From: Chitinophaga filiformis
Lineage (GTDB): Bacteria > Bacteroidota > Bacteroidia > Chitinophagales > Chitinophagaceae
DNA: 64,000 bases
Assembly (NCBI RefSeq): GCF_021646545.1
Contig: NZ_JAKIRP010000009.1
Location: forward strand, 248,001-312,000
Reading direction: 5' to 3'
Shown here: positions 1 through 7,488 of the stretch, in pieces
How positions within the stretch are numbered: position 1 is the stretch's first letter
How the letters are laid out: each line of letters begins with the position of its first letter
Made by a program: the position numbers and the translations under genes
Notes under the pieces: model-generated
What the model saw: only the letters and a program-made list of their open reading frames with translations
Told to the model about the DNA's origin: nothing
The model's database searches: none

Positions 1-37
1 ATTATTAAAGTGCTGCGGAAACAGATATGATTAGTTT

Positions 38-82
38 TTGCCGGCCCTTCCGCATAGTTACTATTGCGGAAGGAACCGGCAA
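38..82. other. Stem-loop surrounding the HxlR stop codon
   Basis: Outer arms TTGCCGG (38-44) and CCGGCAA (76-82) and inner arms CCTTCCGCA (46-54) and TGCGGAAGG (65-73) form a strong hairpin. The stop codon of the HxlR gene (61-63, read on the minus strand) lies in the 10-nt loop. On the minus strand the hairpin is followed by an A-run rather than a U-run, so it is not a textbook intrinsic terminator for that gene. It may protect the 3' end or terminate plus-strand transcription poorly. Confidence 0.6.
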
Positions 83-441
83 GAACCAGGTTGATAAATT
101 TCAATATTACGGTGAATATACTCCTTGTTCGTATTGCCCCATGCCTCCAGTGTTTCAAGCACCGGCAACAGGCTTTCACCAACGTCGGTAAATCTGTATT
201 CCACCCGGGCAGGGCTTTCTGCAAACACCTCTTTGTAAAGAATGCCATACTCCTCCAGTTCTTTCAGATGCATGTTGATGATCCGCGGAGCTACTTCATT
301 CATCTCTCGATGAATGGCGCTGGGTCGCGAAACGCCGCGTCTGATGCAGTCCATTATCCAGGCTTTCCATTTGCCGCCAATGACTTTCAGGGCCACTGCC
401 AGCCCACAATCAAGCAACTCGGGTATTTTCCTTTCGTACAT
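61..441 (-). CDS. HxlR-family winged-helix transcriptional regulator
   Basis: A 126-residue protein, the usual length for HxlR/MarR-like winged-helix regulators, which often sense quinones, aldehydes or oxidants. The HxlR core is visible: residues about 12-30 (LDCGLAVALKVIGGKWKAWI) carry the conserved 'GGKW' before the first helix. They are followed by 'RPSAIHREMNEVAPRIINMHLKELE' (split here across the recognition helix) and the wing 'RVEYRFTDVGESLLPVL'. The Cys at residue 12 matches the conserved N-terminal Cys of redox-sensing members, but the usual following Pro is absent. The start is an ATG at 441. It lies 125 bp downstream of the cupin gene in the same direction, so the two could be cotranscribed. 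The target genes are unknown. Confidence 0.85.
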   Translation of the reverse strand: MYERKIPELLDCGLAVALKVIGGKWKAWIMDCIRRGVSRPSAIHREMNEVAPRIINMHLKELEEYGILYKEVFAESPARVEYRFTDVGESLLPVLETLEAWGNTNKEYIHRNIEIYQPGSCRFLPQ

Positions 442-566
442 GAGAAAAATTTGCCCAAAGATAAAACAAGTGACCGAAGCTGCGGACAGGGAAAAAATTT
501 TCCCTGGGTGAGCAGGGCATGTAATGTGTCTATGTTCACACTGAATAGACGGAGGGGCAACAATCT

Positions 567-998
567 TTATTTTTTAGCCTTTTCCGGAATGAGCACAGGG
601 CTTCCTGCAGATCCTACGAAGAAAACGACCAATTTAGCCTCCTTGGTTTTGCTGAGATTCCTGGTTTGATTGTGGAGTCCGCCTGGTTCTTCCCAGAAAA
701 CTTCTCCCTGTTTAAATACATGCTTCACTCCTTCAAACGTAGACTCTATTTCTCCTTCCAGTACATATCCAACTGTTGCCATTGGGTGTCTGTGGGCATA
801 AGAAACTTCGCCTGGTGCAAATCTTACTAATACAACCTGCGCTTCATCTTTTTGGAGACTGGCAGGGAGCTGTTTTGTGAAGAGAACTTTAGGAGGATAT
901 ACAGTTACTTCTCCATCGGCATGTTCCTGATGTTGGGCTTTTGTACTGAATGCGAATGCGGTGAGTAATGCCGTAAGACTTAATGCAAACTTTTTCAT
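567..998 (-). CDS. Secreted cupin-domain protein
   Basis: A 143-residue protein with an N-terminal signal peptide (MKKFALSLTALLTAFAFSTKA, cleavage near residue 21). It is followed by a single small beta-barrel cupin domain. The cupin motif 1 is seen as 'GEVSYAHRHPMATVGYVLEGEIE' (two His and the Gly-Glu turn), and motif 2 as 'GEVFWEEPGGLHNQTRN' (third His). These His residues would bind one metal ion, so the protein is a candidate periplasmic metal-dependent cupin; the substrate cannot be told. Related small cupins often sit beside HxlR or AraC regulators, as here. The ATG at 998 is well placed for the signal peptide. A 12-bp inverted repeat lies 87 bp upstream and could be its operator. Confidence 0.82.
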   Translation of the reverse strand: MKKFALSLTALLTAFAFSTKAQHQEHADGEVTVYPPKVLFTKQLPASLQKDEAQVVLVRFAPGEVSYAHRHPMATVGYVLEGEIESTFEGVKHVFKQGEVFWEEPGGLHNQTRNLSKTKEAKLVVFFVGSAGSPVLIPEKAKK

Positions 999-1343
999 AA
1001 TTCTGAGTTTTAAAATTTACTGCTCTTAAAGAGCTGGATGATACATCTGGTTAGGATGCCAGTTTAGGTGTAACTGACATTGGAACCATTTGAGAATTGT
1101 TCAGAGGGAATTTCTCAAATGGTATGCCTGGGAGGAAAGTTGCATTGCACGTGCGGGCATAGCAAAGTAGGTTGGTCTCTGAAACCAGCTACAGGAAGCC
1201 GTTTAGGTGAGGTTAGCATAGAACCCCTTTAGTCTTTACAGGGTTATTACTTAATTCGATGTTCAATAATCTGTCACTGTATGTCGTGAAACCGCGAGCG
1301 GTTTCACTGATTGTCGCGAAGCCGGTAAAACGATAGGCGATTA
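999..1343. other. Intergenic region with two inverted repeats
   Basis: 345 bp without a convincing gene. It holds a perfect 12-bp inverted repeat, ACCATTTGAGAA (1085-1096) and TTCTCAAATGGT (1112-1123), separated by 15 nt and lying upstream of the cupin start. It also holds a perfect 9-bp stem-loop GTGAAACCG (1286-1294) / CGGTTTCAC (1299-1307), 37 bp beyond the end of the OTU-protein gene, which may mark its 3' end although no U-run follows on the minus strand. Confidence 0.6.
1085..1123. promoter_or_regulatory. 12-bp inverted repeat upstream of the cupin gene
   Basis: ACCATTTGAGAA at 1085-1096 is exactly inverted at 1112-1123. The centre-to-centre distance of the half-sites is 27 bp, and the nearest half-site lies 87 bp upstream of the cupin ATG. 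Such spacing fits either a dimeric regulator bridging two half-sites or an RNA hairpin in the leader. There is no evidence which. Confidence 0.4.
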
Positions 1344-4300
1344 CTACTCTTCCGACTTATTGCTGCTATTGTCTACAGGAGGAAGTACGCCTCTTATCGT
1401 TCTCACCTGACGCCAGTGATTGGATGTTTTAAAAAGTGTCACAGTAGAGGTATTCATGCCATTTGTCAAAACCGCAAGACGATTTATCGCGGTGTAGGGC
1501 ACTGCCTGCGGACCGTTGTTATCGAAGCGGGTTAAGGTACCATTGGTGTCGATTACAAATACTGTACGATTGCCTTCCCCGTGCATACACCATTGCTGTA
1601 TTTCTTCGTCGCCGGCATAGATGCCGGGAATGCGTTGCATGGCTGCCAGCACATTGTGGGGGATGGCGTGCCGGCCTTCCACCAGGAACCGCAGGTCCTC
1701 GTCATTTACCACCCCGGTCTGGTACAGGGCGGTTACCATAGCATGCGCATTCCTGTTGATGTTACCGCCCATACCCGTTCTCACCTCGGCTATCTGTGCA
1801 CGTTCAAGAAGTATTTCCTGCGGATCGAGATTACGGCCGGCCAGCGCATGGAAGAGACAGTCGCCGCGCCCATCATTTTCAATCAGGTCAAACTCATTCA
1901 GCGCAAAGCTGCGGCTCTCTTCTTTTTTGGAACTGCTGGTCGAAGGGGAGGTGGTCGTTTTATTGTTTTCCCCGGCCACGTTTGCGAACATGTTGCCGTA
2001 AGCATATGGTCTGTCGTCAACCGCTTCGCGTGGCACCTGATTTATTTCATGAAGGAATGCCTGCCAGAGTTCGTTTCCTATGCCCCGGGGCTGATGAACG
2101 TAGCGTTCTGCGCCCTGCGGCGCAAAGCCGGATTCATAGAATGTCCTCAGTCTCCTCAACTGTTCGGTCGATTTCCAGCGTATCTCCAACACGTGTAAAC
2201 GGTGGTTGGGCCAATGTTTAGGCAGCTGTATCCGTCTGCTGTCCAGGAAGGTGTCTTGCCGCGGATCTATAAACGCGGCATCGTGTGCCATAAAATCGAG
2301 TGTCTTTTTGGGAGCTATGGGACTGTTGTCGGGATGCTCTGTTGTGAGTTTTTTGGCTGTTATGTATTTGAGGATGGTGTCCATTGTATCCACTACCTGG
2401 CTTCTCAGTTTGCCCCGGTATTGGGTCAGTTTTTTGAACGTTTCACCACCCTTATCTTCCTTTGGATCGGGGCGCGGCATTTCGGTTTCCAGGTTTCGTC
2501 TGAAATCGTTTCCCTTATCCAACAGTTTTACCACCTCTTGCCAGTCTTCCGGCCCTAATATGCCGGTACCTATGTTAATGATGTTGTCTTTCACCCATGC
2601 CTGGTCCAAATCCTTCACACGGCTGGTGAGCGCAGCTTCTACGCCTATCTCGCTTTTGTCCATTTTGCTTTTAAAAATGCTGGACTTGAAACGTTTTTCC
2701 TGCGCCTCCTTCAGTTTCTTTTGGGCAGGTACAGCCAATTGTCCTGCCAGGGTGCGGCCCAGCATACCTAAAAACATGCGCAGGCCAGGGGATCCGGCAC
2801 CCAGTTCCGGCAGTGTTTTTAACCGGTGTATCAATTGTTGAGCGAACACTTCCAGCTTTACTTCCTCCTCGCTTTCTTCTACGCCTTTATCCGGGTTTCC
2901 GGGAGTGGTTATCGTCAGGGTAGCTCCCTTGTACGTCTCACCCAGATCGTAGGCTGCGTCGGCAAGCTGTCTGGCCAGTTTTTCGGCTACGGCCACTGTT
3001 TCGCCCTGACTTAAATCAGCCTCTCCGAGTGAGACCATGTATTTTTTCATCTGGGTGGTGAAATTCTTTAGTCTGTCGCGCTTACGTCTGGAGTCAGCAT
3101 TGCGATACATGTTTTCCACCTGCCCGGTCAGGATCTCAAGGTCTGCGAGTATTTTATCCATTCCCTCGCGTTTAACCCCGAAAGTCGCAAACAGCAATTT
3201 TTGTCTGAAATAATCGCTGAGGCCCGTCAGGTAGCTTTCTACCTGGTCACTGCGACCTGTTCCCAATTGCCGTATCATTTCAATCACCCGTGCGTCGGTG
3301 GCCAGATTTGCCTGGCTGATAACAACACCGGTGGAATTGCTTCCAGTCTTTTCCAGTTCTCTTTTGTCTGCGTCGTCAAGCCCTTCAGACGCCATGCCGC
3401 CGGTCAGCCCCTTCACGCCGGGACCGATGTGAATGTTGCCCAAAGTCGCCTTATCGAAGGCATATACTCCCTTTTTTAAAATTCCCTTGTGGATGGAAGC
3501 ATGGGTGTTATAGGTCATGTTTTTAGGTGCCAGTTCCACCTGATCATTTTTGTTCACTTTCCAGTTGAATGTAAAGCCATAGGCGGCCCCGAATGTCTGC
3601 ATGAAAGTTGCCAGGGTGGTTGAATTGTCTGCGCGGGTATGGCTGCGTAAGGCCATTTCCAGCATATGGTCAACGAATGCCACTTCCTCCGGGTCGGGGA
3701 TGGGAATATCGGGATGCGTTTCAAATAAAAACGGTGGGCTCACCAGTTCAACCTCGTTTCCCGCATCGGTTTCCAGTACAAAAGGCAGGTCTGTGACCGG
3801 CATATGCATGTCTGATGTGGCCAGTTCCAGGTGCGAAACACCCTGCAGCGGTCCATCCGTCATTTGCGCGAATTCATGCTCGAACCCCAGCGTGGTATAC
3901 TTTGATGGGGCCTCCTCAGGTTCCTTGCCTTTATCCTTTACATCCGCGCTGGAATCCTCCACCAGCACTTCAGATTCTTTTGGCTTTCCGTCGCTTGTGC
4001 TTTCTGGTGGCGGGCTGGATATTGCTTTGCCTTTGGTGTCCTGGCCCCGTAGTTCATTATGCTGAAGCGCGATCTGTTCCTGTAGAAAGCCCGCCAGGTC
4101 TTTTGATTTAATGACCCGTTGTACGGGATGACCGCCTTGTGCTGAAAAGTTTCCAATGCCTGATTTCAGGTTCTCCGGCCGGCCGGTTTTATTTGGTTTT
4201 AACTGAAATGGTTCAGCTGCCGTAGCCCTTTGTACATCCTGTATCTGGTCCGGAGATTTCTCCTTATTCACATTATCAGCTGCTACTTTTTGATAGGGAT

Positions 4301-4394
4301 GAACCGCAGGCATGGATATACCTGAAGAATTTGGATTAGACCTGGCAATTGAAGCAGGGATATTTACAGGTTGTGAACTTTTATTAGCTAACAT
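1344..4394 (-). CDS. Large multidomain protein with C-terminal OTU-type cysteine protease and DUF4157-type leader
   Basis: A 1016-residue protein without a signal peptide. The N-terminal 150 residues are low-complexity and contain 'EPFQLKPNKTGRPENLKSGI', which matches the leader preceding DUF4157 domains in Bacteroidota toxin-like and contractile-injection cargo proteins. The HExxH-bearing DUF4157 core itself is missing. Residues about 165-330 hold 'LGFEHEFAQ' and 'FVLETDAGNEVELVSPPF', a pattern reminiscent of glutamine-synthetase-fold amidoligases. The middle third is helical and Lys/Glu-rich. The C-terminus has the OTU signature 'ENDGRGDCLFHALAG' (catalytic Cys 846) and 'TSNHWRQV' (His 993). 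OTU proteases cleave ubiquitin-like isopeptide bonds or process polyproteins; in bacteria they are typically effectors. The frame is also open to a TTG at 4436 that overlaps the thioredoxin stop (TTGA), so the two genes are translationally coupled or nearly so. An effector role is inferred. Confidence 0.7.
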   Translation of the reverse strand: MLANKSSQPVNIPASIARSNPNSSGISMPAVHPYQKVAADNVNKEKSPDQIQDVQRATAAEPFQLKPNKTGRPENLKSGIGNFSAQGGHPVQRVIKSKDLAGFLQEQIALQHNELRGQDTKGKAISSPPPESTSDGKPKESEVLVEDSSADVKDKGKEPEEAPSKYTTLGFEHEFAQMTDGPLQGVSHLELATSDMHMPVTDLPFVLETDAGNEVELVSPPFLFETHPDIPIPDPEEVAFVDHMLEMALRSHTRADNSTTLATFMQTFGAAYGFTFNWKVNKNDQVELAPKNMTYNTHASIHKGILKKGVYAFDKATLGNIHIGPGVKGLTGGMASEGLDDADKRELEKTGSNSTGVVISQANLATDARVIEMIRQLGTGRSDQVESYLTGLSDYFRQKLLFATFGVKREGMDKILADLEILTGQVENMYRNADSRRKRDRLKNFTTQMKKYMVSLGEADLSQGETVAVAEKLARQLADAAYDLGETYKGATLTITTPGNPDKGVEESEEEVKLEVFAQQLIHRLKTLPELGAGSPGLRMFLGMLGRTLAGQLAVPAQKKLKEAQEKRFKSSIFKSKMDKSEIGVEAALTSRVKDLDQAWVKDNIINIGTGILGPEDWQEVVKLLDKGNDFRRNLETEMPRPDPKEDKGGETFKKLTQYRGKLRSQVVDTMDTILKYITAKKLTTEHPDNSPIAPKKTLDFMAHDAAFIDPRQDTFLDSRRIQLPKHWPNHRLHVLEIRWKSTEQLRRLRTFYESGFAPQGAERYVHQPRGIGNELWQAFLHEINQVPREAVDDRPYAYGNMFANVAGENNKTTTSPSTSSSKKEESRSFALNEFDLIENDGRGDCLFHALAGRNLDPQEILLERAQIAEVRTGMGGNINRNAHAMVTALYQTGVVNDEDLRFLVEGRHAIPHNVLAAMQRIPGIYAGDEEIQQWCMHGEGNRTVFVIDTNGTLTRFDNNGPQAVPYTAINRLAVLTNGMNTSTVTLFKTSNHWRQVRTIRGVLPPVDNSSNKSEE

Positions 4395-4432
4395 GGCAGG
4401 GACGCTGTAAGGAACTGGATAACGTTGGTTTC

Positions 4433-5011
4433 TCAAAGCAAATGTGCAGGTATTGAAGTTAAGGCTTCCAGCAACTCATGCTGAAGGCTTCTGCCTTTAT
4501 CGTCATTATACCATTTTTGTAGCCGCAATTTTATTTCTTCCATATCTCTCTCATCTCCTTTCATTTGTTCGAAGAGTTCCTGATTTTCCTGAGGTCTGGG
4601 CCCCCATACCATCAGATCCTGACCCGCACTATTGCGAATTATCAGCTTTGGAATAGATTTGGATTTGTTCGCGCCGGTGAGATAACTGTTGATAAGATAC
4701 GGTTCACTGTCACGCAGCTGGATATCCAGCGTAATAAGCTGATTCATCTGACTGAGCTTATGAATGAAGGGCAAAATATGCGCAGCATCGCCGCACCATG
4801 GTTCTGTGATGATGATCCAGTCTTGTGGATGCTTTATCTCCATCACCTGGTTTATAAGATCTGCATTCAGCTCACCGGTTTTTAACCAGCGCTGTTGGCG
4901 GGTCCAGTTCAGCTTAGTATAATTCATATACGCTGGTTTATCATACGGCGAAACGGTGATCTCTTCGTTCAGAATAGCGTGGAAATATTGTTCGTAATTT
5001 GCAAAGTCCAT
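4433..5011 (-). CDS. Thioredoxin-family protein with WCGDA motif
   Basis: A 192-residue cytoplasmic protein (no signal peptide). It has a thioredoxin-like fold of the type often annotated 'thioredoxin family protein' in Bacteroidota. The active-site position reads 'EPWCGDAAHILPFI': one Cys only, with the second Cys of CxxC replaced by Ala, so a classical disulfide exchange is unlikely and a monothiol or structural role is more probable. The cis-Pro segment 'SKSIPKLIIRN' and the later strand 'MVWGPRP' are present. It is the first gene of a two-gene minus-strand unit, and its TGA overlaps the extended frame of the OTU protein. This coupling suggests they act together, but the role is unknown. 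Confidence 0.8.
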   Translation of the reverse strand: MDFANYEQYFHAILNEEITVSPYDKPAYMNYTKLNWTRQQRWLKTGELNADLINQVMEIKHPQDWIIITEPWCGDAAHILPFIHKLSQMNQLITLDIQLRDSEPYLINSYLTGANKSKSIPKLIIRNSAGQDLMVWGPRPQENQELFEQMKGDERDMEEIKLRLQKWYNDDKGRSLQHELLEALTSIPAHLL

Positions 5012-5585
5012 CTTTTAGCGTTGTTATCAGTCAACATAAAGATCTGCTCAAACTAAAGAATCAAACAGGTAAGTTCAGGGAATTTATGTGTAGGTCTTAA
5101 GGTTCGCCTTCTGCAGCATTCCCTGATACGTTACAGTTAATGTCGAAGTTATAAGCATCCGGACCAAATCTATAACATATTTTTGGTAAGCTTGCATAAT
5201 TCAGGAGTGCAGGAGTGTCACCAGTACCGTTTGGACTGGTTAAAAATGTTTATAGTTGTCTTAGGTGATGGTGCCTCCATATGGTAAGGGATCAGGTCAA
5301 AAAATGGCGTAATTTACACTTTATCCTGTGTAAAACAGACTGTTGCCAGAGTAAGCTCTTCGCTTGCCTCTGCTTCGGCCATACAGTTACAATAATTGCC
5401 AGCGGCCATTCCAGCCATTATCCATTTACCCTGACTTGCTATCTGATCTACTATCGTTGAGAAAGGATGTGACCGTTGCAGATATCCTTGGAATCAACCT
5501 CATTTGCCTTTTTGGTAAGATTTCCTTAAAAAAAATTTGTGTAGCTAAATAGCTACGCTTATATTTGTAGTCAAATAGCTACATA
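5012..5585. other. Divergent intergenic region
   Basis: 574 bp between the minus-strand thioredoxin gene and the plus-strand ArsR operon. No reading frame with coding character was seen. The right end (5536-5582) carries the ArsR promoter and two dyad operators described separately. Nothing else is recognisable. Confidence 0.6.
5536..5582 (+). promoter_or_regulatory. Bacteroidota promoter with two ArsR-type dyad operators
   Basis: A -33 element TTTG (5536-5539) and a -7 element TATATTTG (5560-5567, consensus TAnnTTTG) are separated by 20 bp, the spacing expected for the Bacteroidota primary sigma factor. A perfect dyad GTAGCT-AAAT-AGCTAC occupies 5541-5556, between the two elements. A second, imperfect copy GTAGTC-AAAT-AGCTAC occupies 5567-5582, over the expected start of transcription and just before the ArsR ATG (5586). 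The centres are 26 bp apart. Binding of the ArsR product here would block its own transcription. The autoregulation is inferred; the repeats are directly visible. Confidence 0.75.
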
Positions 5586-5909
5586 ATGAATCTGAGAAGA
5601 GATGTATTCCAGGCGATAGCAGACCCGACCAGAAGGGCCATACTCCTGTTACTTGTTTCACAGTCAATGACAGCAGGCGCAATAGCAGCAAACTTTGACA
5701 CAGCAAGACCGACAGTTTCAAAACACTTGCAGATACTTACCGAGTGCGAATTGCTTGAGCAAGAGCAAAACGGCAGGGAGATTTACTATCATGTTAACGC
5801 AAAAAAAATGAAAGAAGTGGCAGACTTTATCGAACCATTCCGCCAGATGTGGGATGACAGGTTTAACAAGCTGGAAGCTGTTATGAAAAAATATAAATCT
5901 GATAAATGA
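5586..5909 (+). CDS. ArsR-family transcriptional repressor
   Basis: A 107-residue winged-helix regulator. The ArsR core is clear: 'DPTRRAILLLL' (helix 1-2), 'TAGAIAANFDTARPTVSKHLQIL' (helix-turn-helix) and 'EQEQNGREIYYHV' (wing). There is no Cys pair in the DNA-recognition helix, so this is not a metal sensor of the ArsR/SmtB type. It belongs to the group found directly upstream of SRPBCC/AHSA1 genes. It is the first gene of a tightly packed operon (6 bp to the SRPBCC gene, then 5 bp to DoxX). Two dyads overlap its promoter, which points to autorepression. The inducing signal is unknown. Confidence 0.92.
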   Translation: MNLRRDVFQAIADPTRRAILLLLVSQSMTAGAIAANFDTARPTVSKHLQILTECELLEQEQNGREIYYHVNAKKMKEVADFIEPFRQMWDDRFNKLEAVMKKYKSDK

Positions 5910-5915
5910 AATAAT

Positions 5916-6383
5916 ATGGAGAGAAAAACCAAAGTGAATGCCGAGGAAGGAAGGCATGATCTGATGATAACAAGAGAATTTGATCTGCCATTGGAGTTGC
6001 TTTTCAAAGCACATGCAGAACCTGAAATTATTGAACAATGGATGGGCACTACAGTGTTGAAATTCGAAGGCAAAAAGCATGGCAGCTGGCAGTATGAAAC
6101 AAAAGATCCTCAGGGCAATGTAGCGTTTCAGGCCAACGGGGTATTTCATGAGTTCAGCCCCAATGAGAGAATTACACGGACATTTGAAATGGTGAATGCT
6201 TCCTTAGGTGTACAGCTGGAGTTCCTGGAATTTATAAAGCTCACTGACGATACCAGCAAACTCAATATGCATGTAGTGTACAGATCAGTAGAAGACAGGG
6301 ACAGACAGCTGAAAATGCCGTTCGCCTATGGCATAAATATGGCGCATGACCGATTGGAAAATATTCTAAGCAAATTAAAATAA
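5916..6383 (+). CDS. SRPBCC (AHSA1-like) domain protein
   Basis: A 155-residue single-domain START/Bet v1-like protein. Residues 17-60 show the typical opening 'MITREFDLPLELLFKAHAEPEIIEQWMG', followed by 'GSWQYETKDPQGNVAFQANGVFHEFSPNERITRTFEM', the beta-sheet of the AHSA1 family. The fold forms a hydrophobic pocket for a small ligand, but the ligand is not known for this family. It is the second gene in the ArsR operon, a pairing that recurs widely in bacteria. No signal peptide is present, so the protein is cytoplasmic. Confidence 0.9.
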   Translation: MERKTKVNAEEGRHDLMITREFDLPLELLFKAHAEPEIIEQWMGTTVLKFEGKKHGSWQYETKDPQGNVAFQANGVFHEFSPNERITRTFEMVNASLGVQLEFLEFIKLTDDTSKLNMHVVYRSVEDRDRQLKMPFAYGINMAHDRLENILSKLK

Positions 6384-6388
6384 CACTG

Positions 6389-6772
6389 ATGACAAAAAGA
6401 AATAAGATCATTTATTGGATTGCTACTGCCTGGCTTGCATTAGGAATGTTATCGACAGGGATCGTACAATTATTCAAAGTAAATCAGGAAGGAGATTTTC
6501 TTGCACACCTGGGTTATCCTGTCTATTTTCCGACAATACTGGGTATCTGGAAATTGCTGGGCGTTGTTGCTGTACTTATTCCCAGATTCCCTCTACTAAA
6601 GGAATGGGCTTATGCAGGCTTTTTCTTTGCGATGACTGGAGCAATATCTTCACATATTTTAGCCGGTAATGCCGTGAATGAAATATTTCCATCCCTGTTG
6701 TTGTTAGCGCTGACGGTTATATCGTGGTATTTCAGACCGGTGGAAAGAAGACTTGTTCCGGTGAATCAATAA
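6389..6772 (+). CDS. DoxX-family small membrane protein
   Basis: A 127-residue protein with four predicted transmembrane helices: about residues 8-27, 45-65 (TILGIWKLLGVVAVLIP), 72-90 and 96-113. The motif 'LGIWKLLGVVAVL' and the charged 'RFPLLKEWAYAGFFFAMTGA' are typical of DoxX/DoxD-like proteins, some of which are involved in quinone-linked or detoxification functions. It is the third gene of the ArsR-SRPBCC operon, starting 5 bp after the SRPBCC stop. ArsR-SRPBCC-DoxX triads are common in Bacteroidota; their role is unresolved. Confidence 0.88.
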   Translation: MTKRNKIIYWIATAWLALGMLSTGIVQLFKVNQEGDFLAHLGYPVYFPTILGIWKLLGVVAVLIPRFPLLKEWAYAGFFFAMTGAISSHILAGNAVNEIFPSLLLLALTVISWYFRPVERRLVPVNQ

Positions 6773-6842
6773 ATGAACAGCGTATTGAAAAGATCCTTAC
6801 ATATTTAGGTAAAGCCCCAAAGTGGCAGTAATAATTACAATC

Positions 6843-7418
6843 ATGTCAAAGAAAACTATTTCAAAGAAAGGCTTGTCATCAGAACAACGCAAAGAGTTAC
6901 TTAGCTTACTGAAGACCCGTTTCGAGAAAAACATGAACCGTCATAAAGGTCTTGACTGGGCGGATGTACAGACAAGACTGGAAGCCAATGCGGAAAAATT
7001 GTGGTCACTTAATGAAATGGAAACAACAGGTGGAGAGCCGGATGTTGTTGGCTATGATAAAAAGACGGGTGAATACATCTTTTACGATTGTTCCGCTGAA
7101 AGTCCTAAAGGCCGCAGAAGCCTATGTTACGACGACGAAGCGCTGGAGGAGAGGAAAGAAGCTAAACCGGATGGTAGTGCTATTGATATGGCAGCCACCA
7201 TGGGCATAGAAATTCTAACGGAAGAAGAATATCGCGGACTACAGGAATTGGGGAAATTCGATTTGAAAACGTCCAGCTGGGTACTGACACCTGCTAACAT
7301 CAGGAAGCTCGGCGGTGCAGTCTTTTGTGATCGTCGCTACGACACTGTTTTCCTGTATCATAACGGCGCCATCTCTTATTATGCTGCCAGGGGATTTCGT
7401 GGCTCACTAAAAGTGTAA
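6843..7418 (+). CDS. DUF4256-family protein
   Basis: A 191-residue cytoplasmic protein covering a whole DUF4256 domain. Recognisable segments are 'LLKTRFEKNMNRHKGLDW', 'METTGGEPDVVGYD', 'YIFYDCSAESPKGRRSLCYD' and 'FCDRRYDTVFLYHNGA', with the final 'YYAARGFRG'. The function of DUF4256 is unknown. The start was placed at the ATG at 6843 because the preceding 21 bases, opening with a GTG at 6822, lack coding character. It follows the ArsR operon by 70 bp in the same direction and ends just before a strong bidirectional terminator, so it is probably the last gene of that transcript. Confidence 0.85.
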   Translation: MSKKTISKKGLSSEQRKELLSLLKTRFEKNMNRHKGLDWADVQTRLEANAEKLWSLNEMETTGGEPDVVGYDKKTGEYIFYDCSAESPKGRRSLCYDDEALEERKEAKPDGSAIDMAATMGIEILTEEEYRGLQELGKFDLKTSSWVLTPANIRKLGGAVFCDRRYDTVFLYHNGAISYYAARGFRGSLKV

Positions 7419-7426
7419 GTCTGAAA

Positions 7427-7474
7427 GTATATAAAACTAAAGCCGCCATGACAGGCGGCTTTAGTTTTATATAC
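7427..7474. terminator. Bidirectional intrinsic terminator between DUF4256 gene and katG
   Basis: Two perfect 21-bp arms (7427-7447 and 7454-7474) around the 6-nt loop ATGACA. The GC-rich tip is GCCGCC/GGCGGC, flanked by T-rich sequence on both strands (TTTAGTTTTATA). It lies 9 bp after the DUF4256 stop and 15 bp after the convergent katG stop, so it can serve both. Confidence 0.93.
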
Positions 7475-7488
7475 ACTGAATCTTACAA

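Noticed and set aside
64..669. A long plus-strand frame over the HxlR and cupin genes.
   Set aside because: It lies opposite two well-supported genes and its translation shows no domain or sensible N-terminus.
1463..4111. Many plus-strand frames of 60-210 codons opposite the OTU-protein gene.
   Set aside because: They are shadows of the minus-strand gene, which has a recognisable catalytic signature and continuous coding sense.
4395..4436. Extension of the OTU protein to a TTG start overlapping the thioredoxin stop.
   Set aside because: Possible (TTGA overlap), but ATG at 4394 was preferred because TTG starts are rare; noted in the entry.
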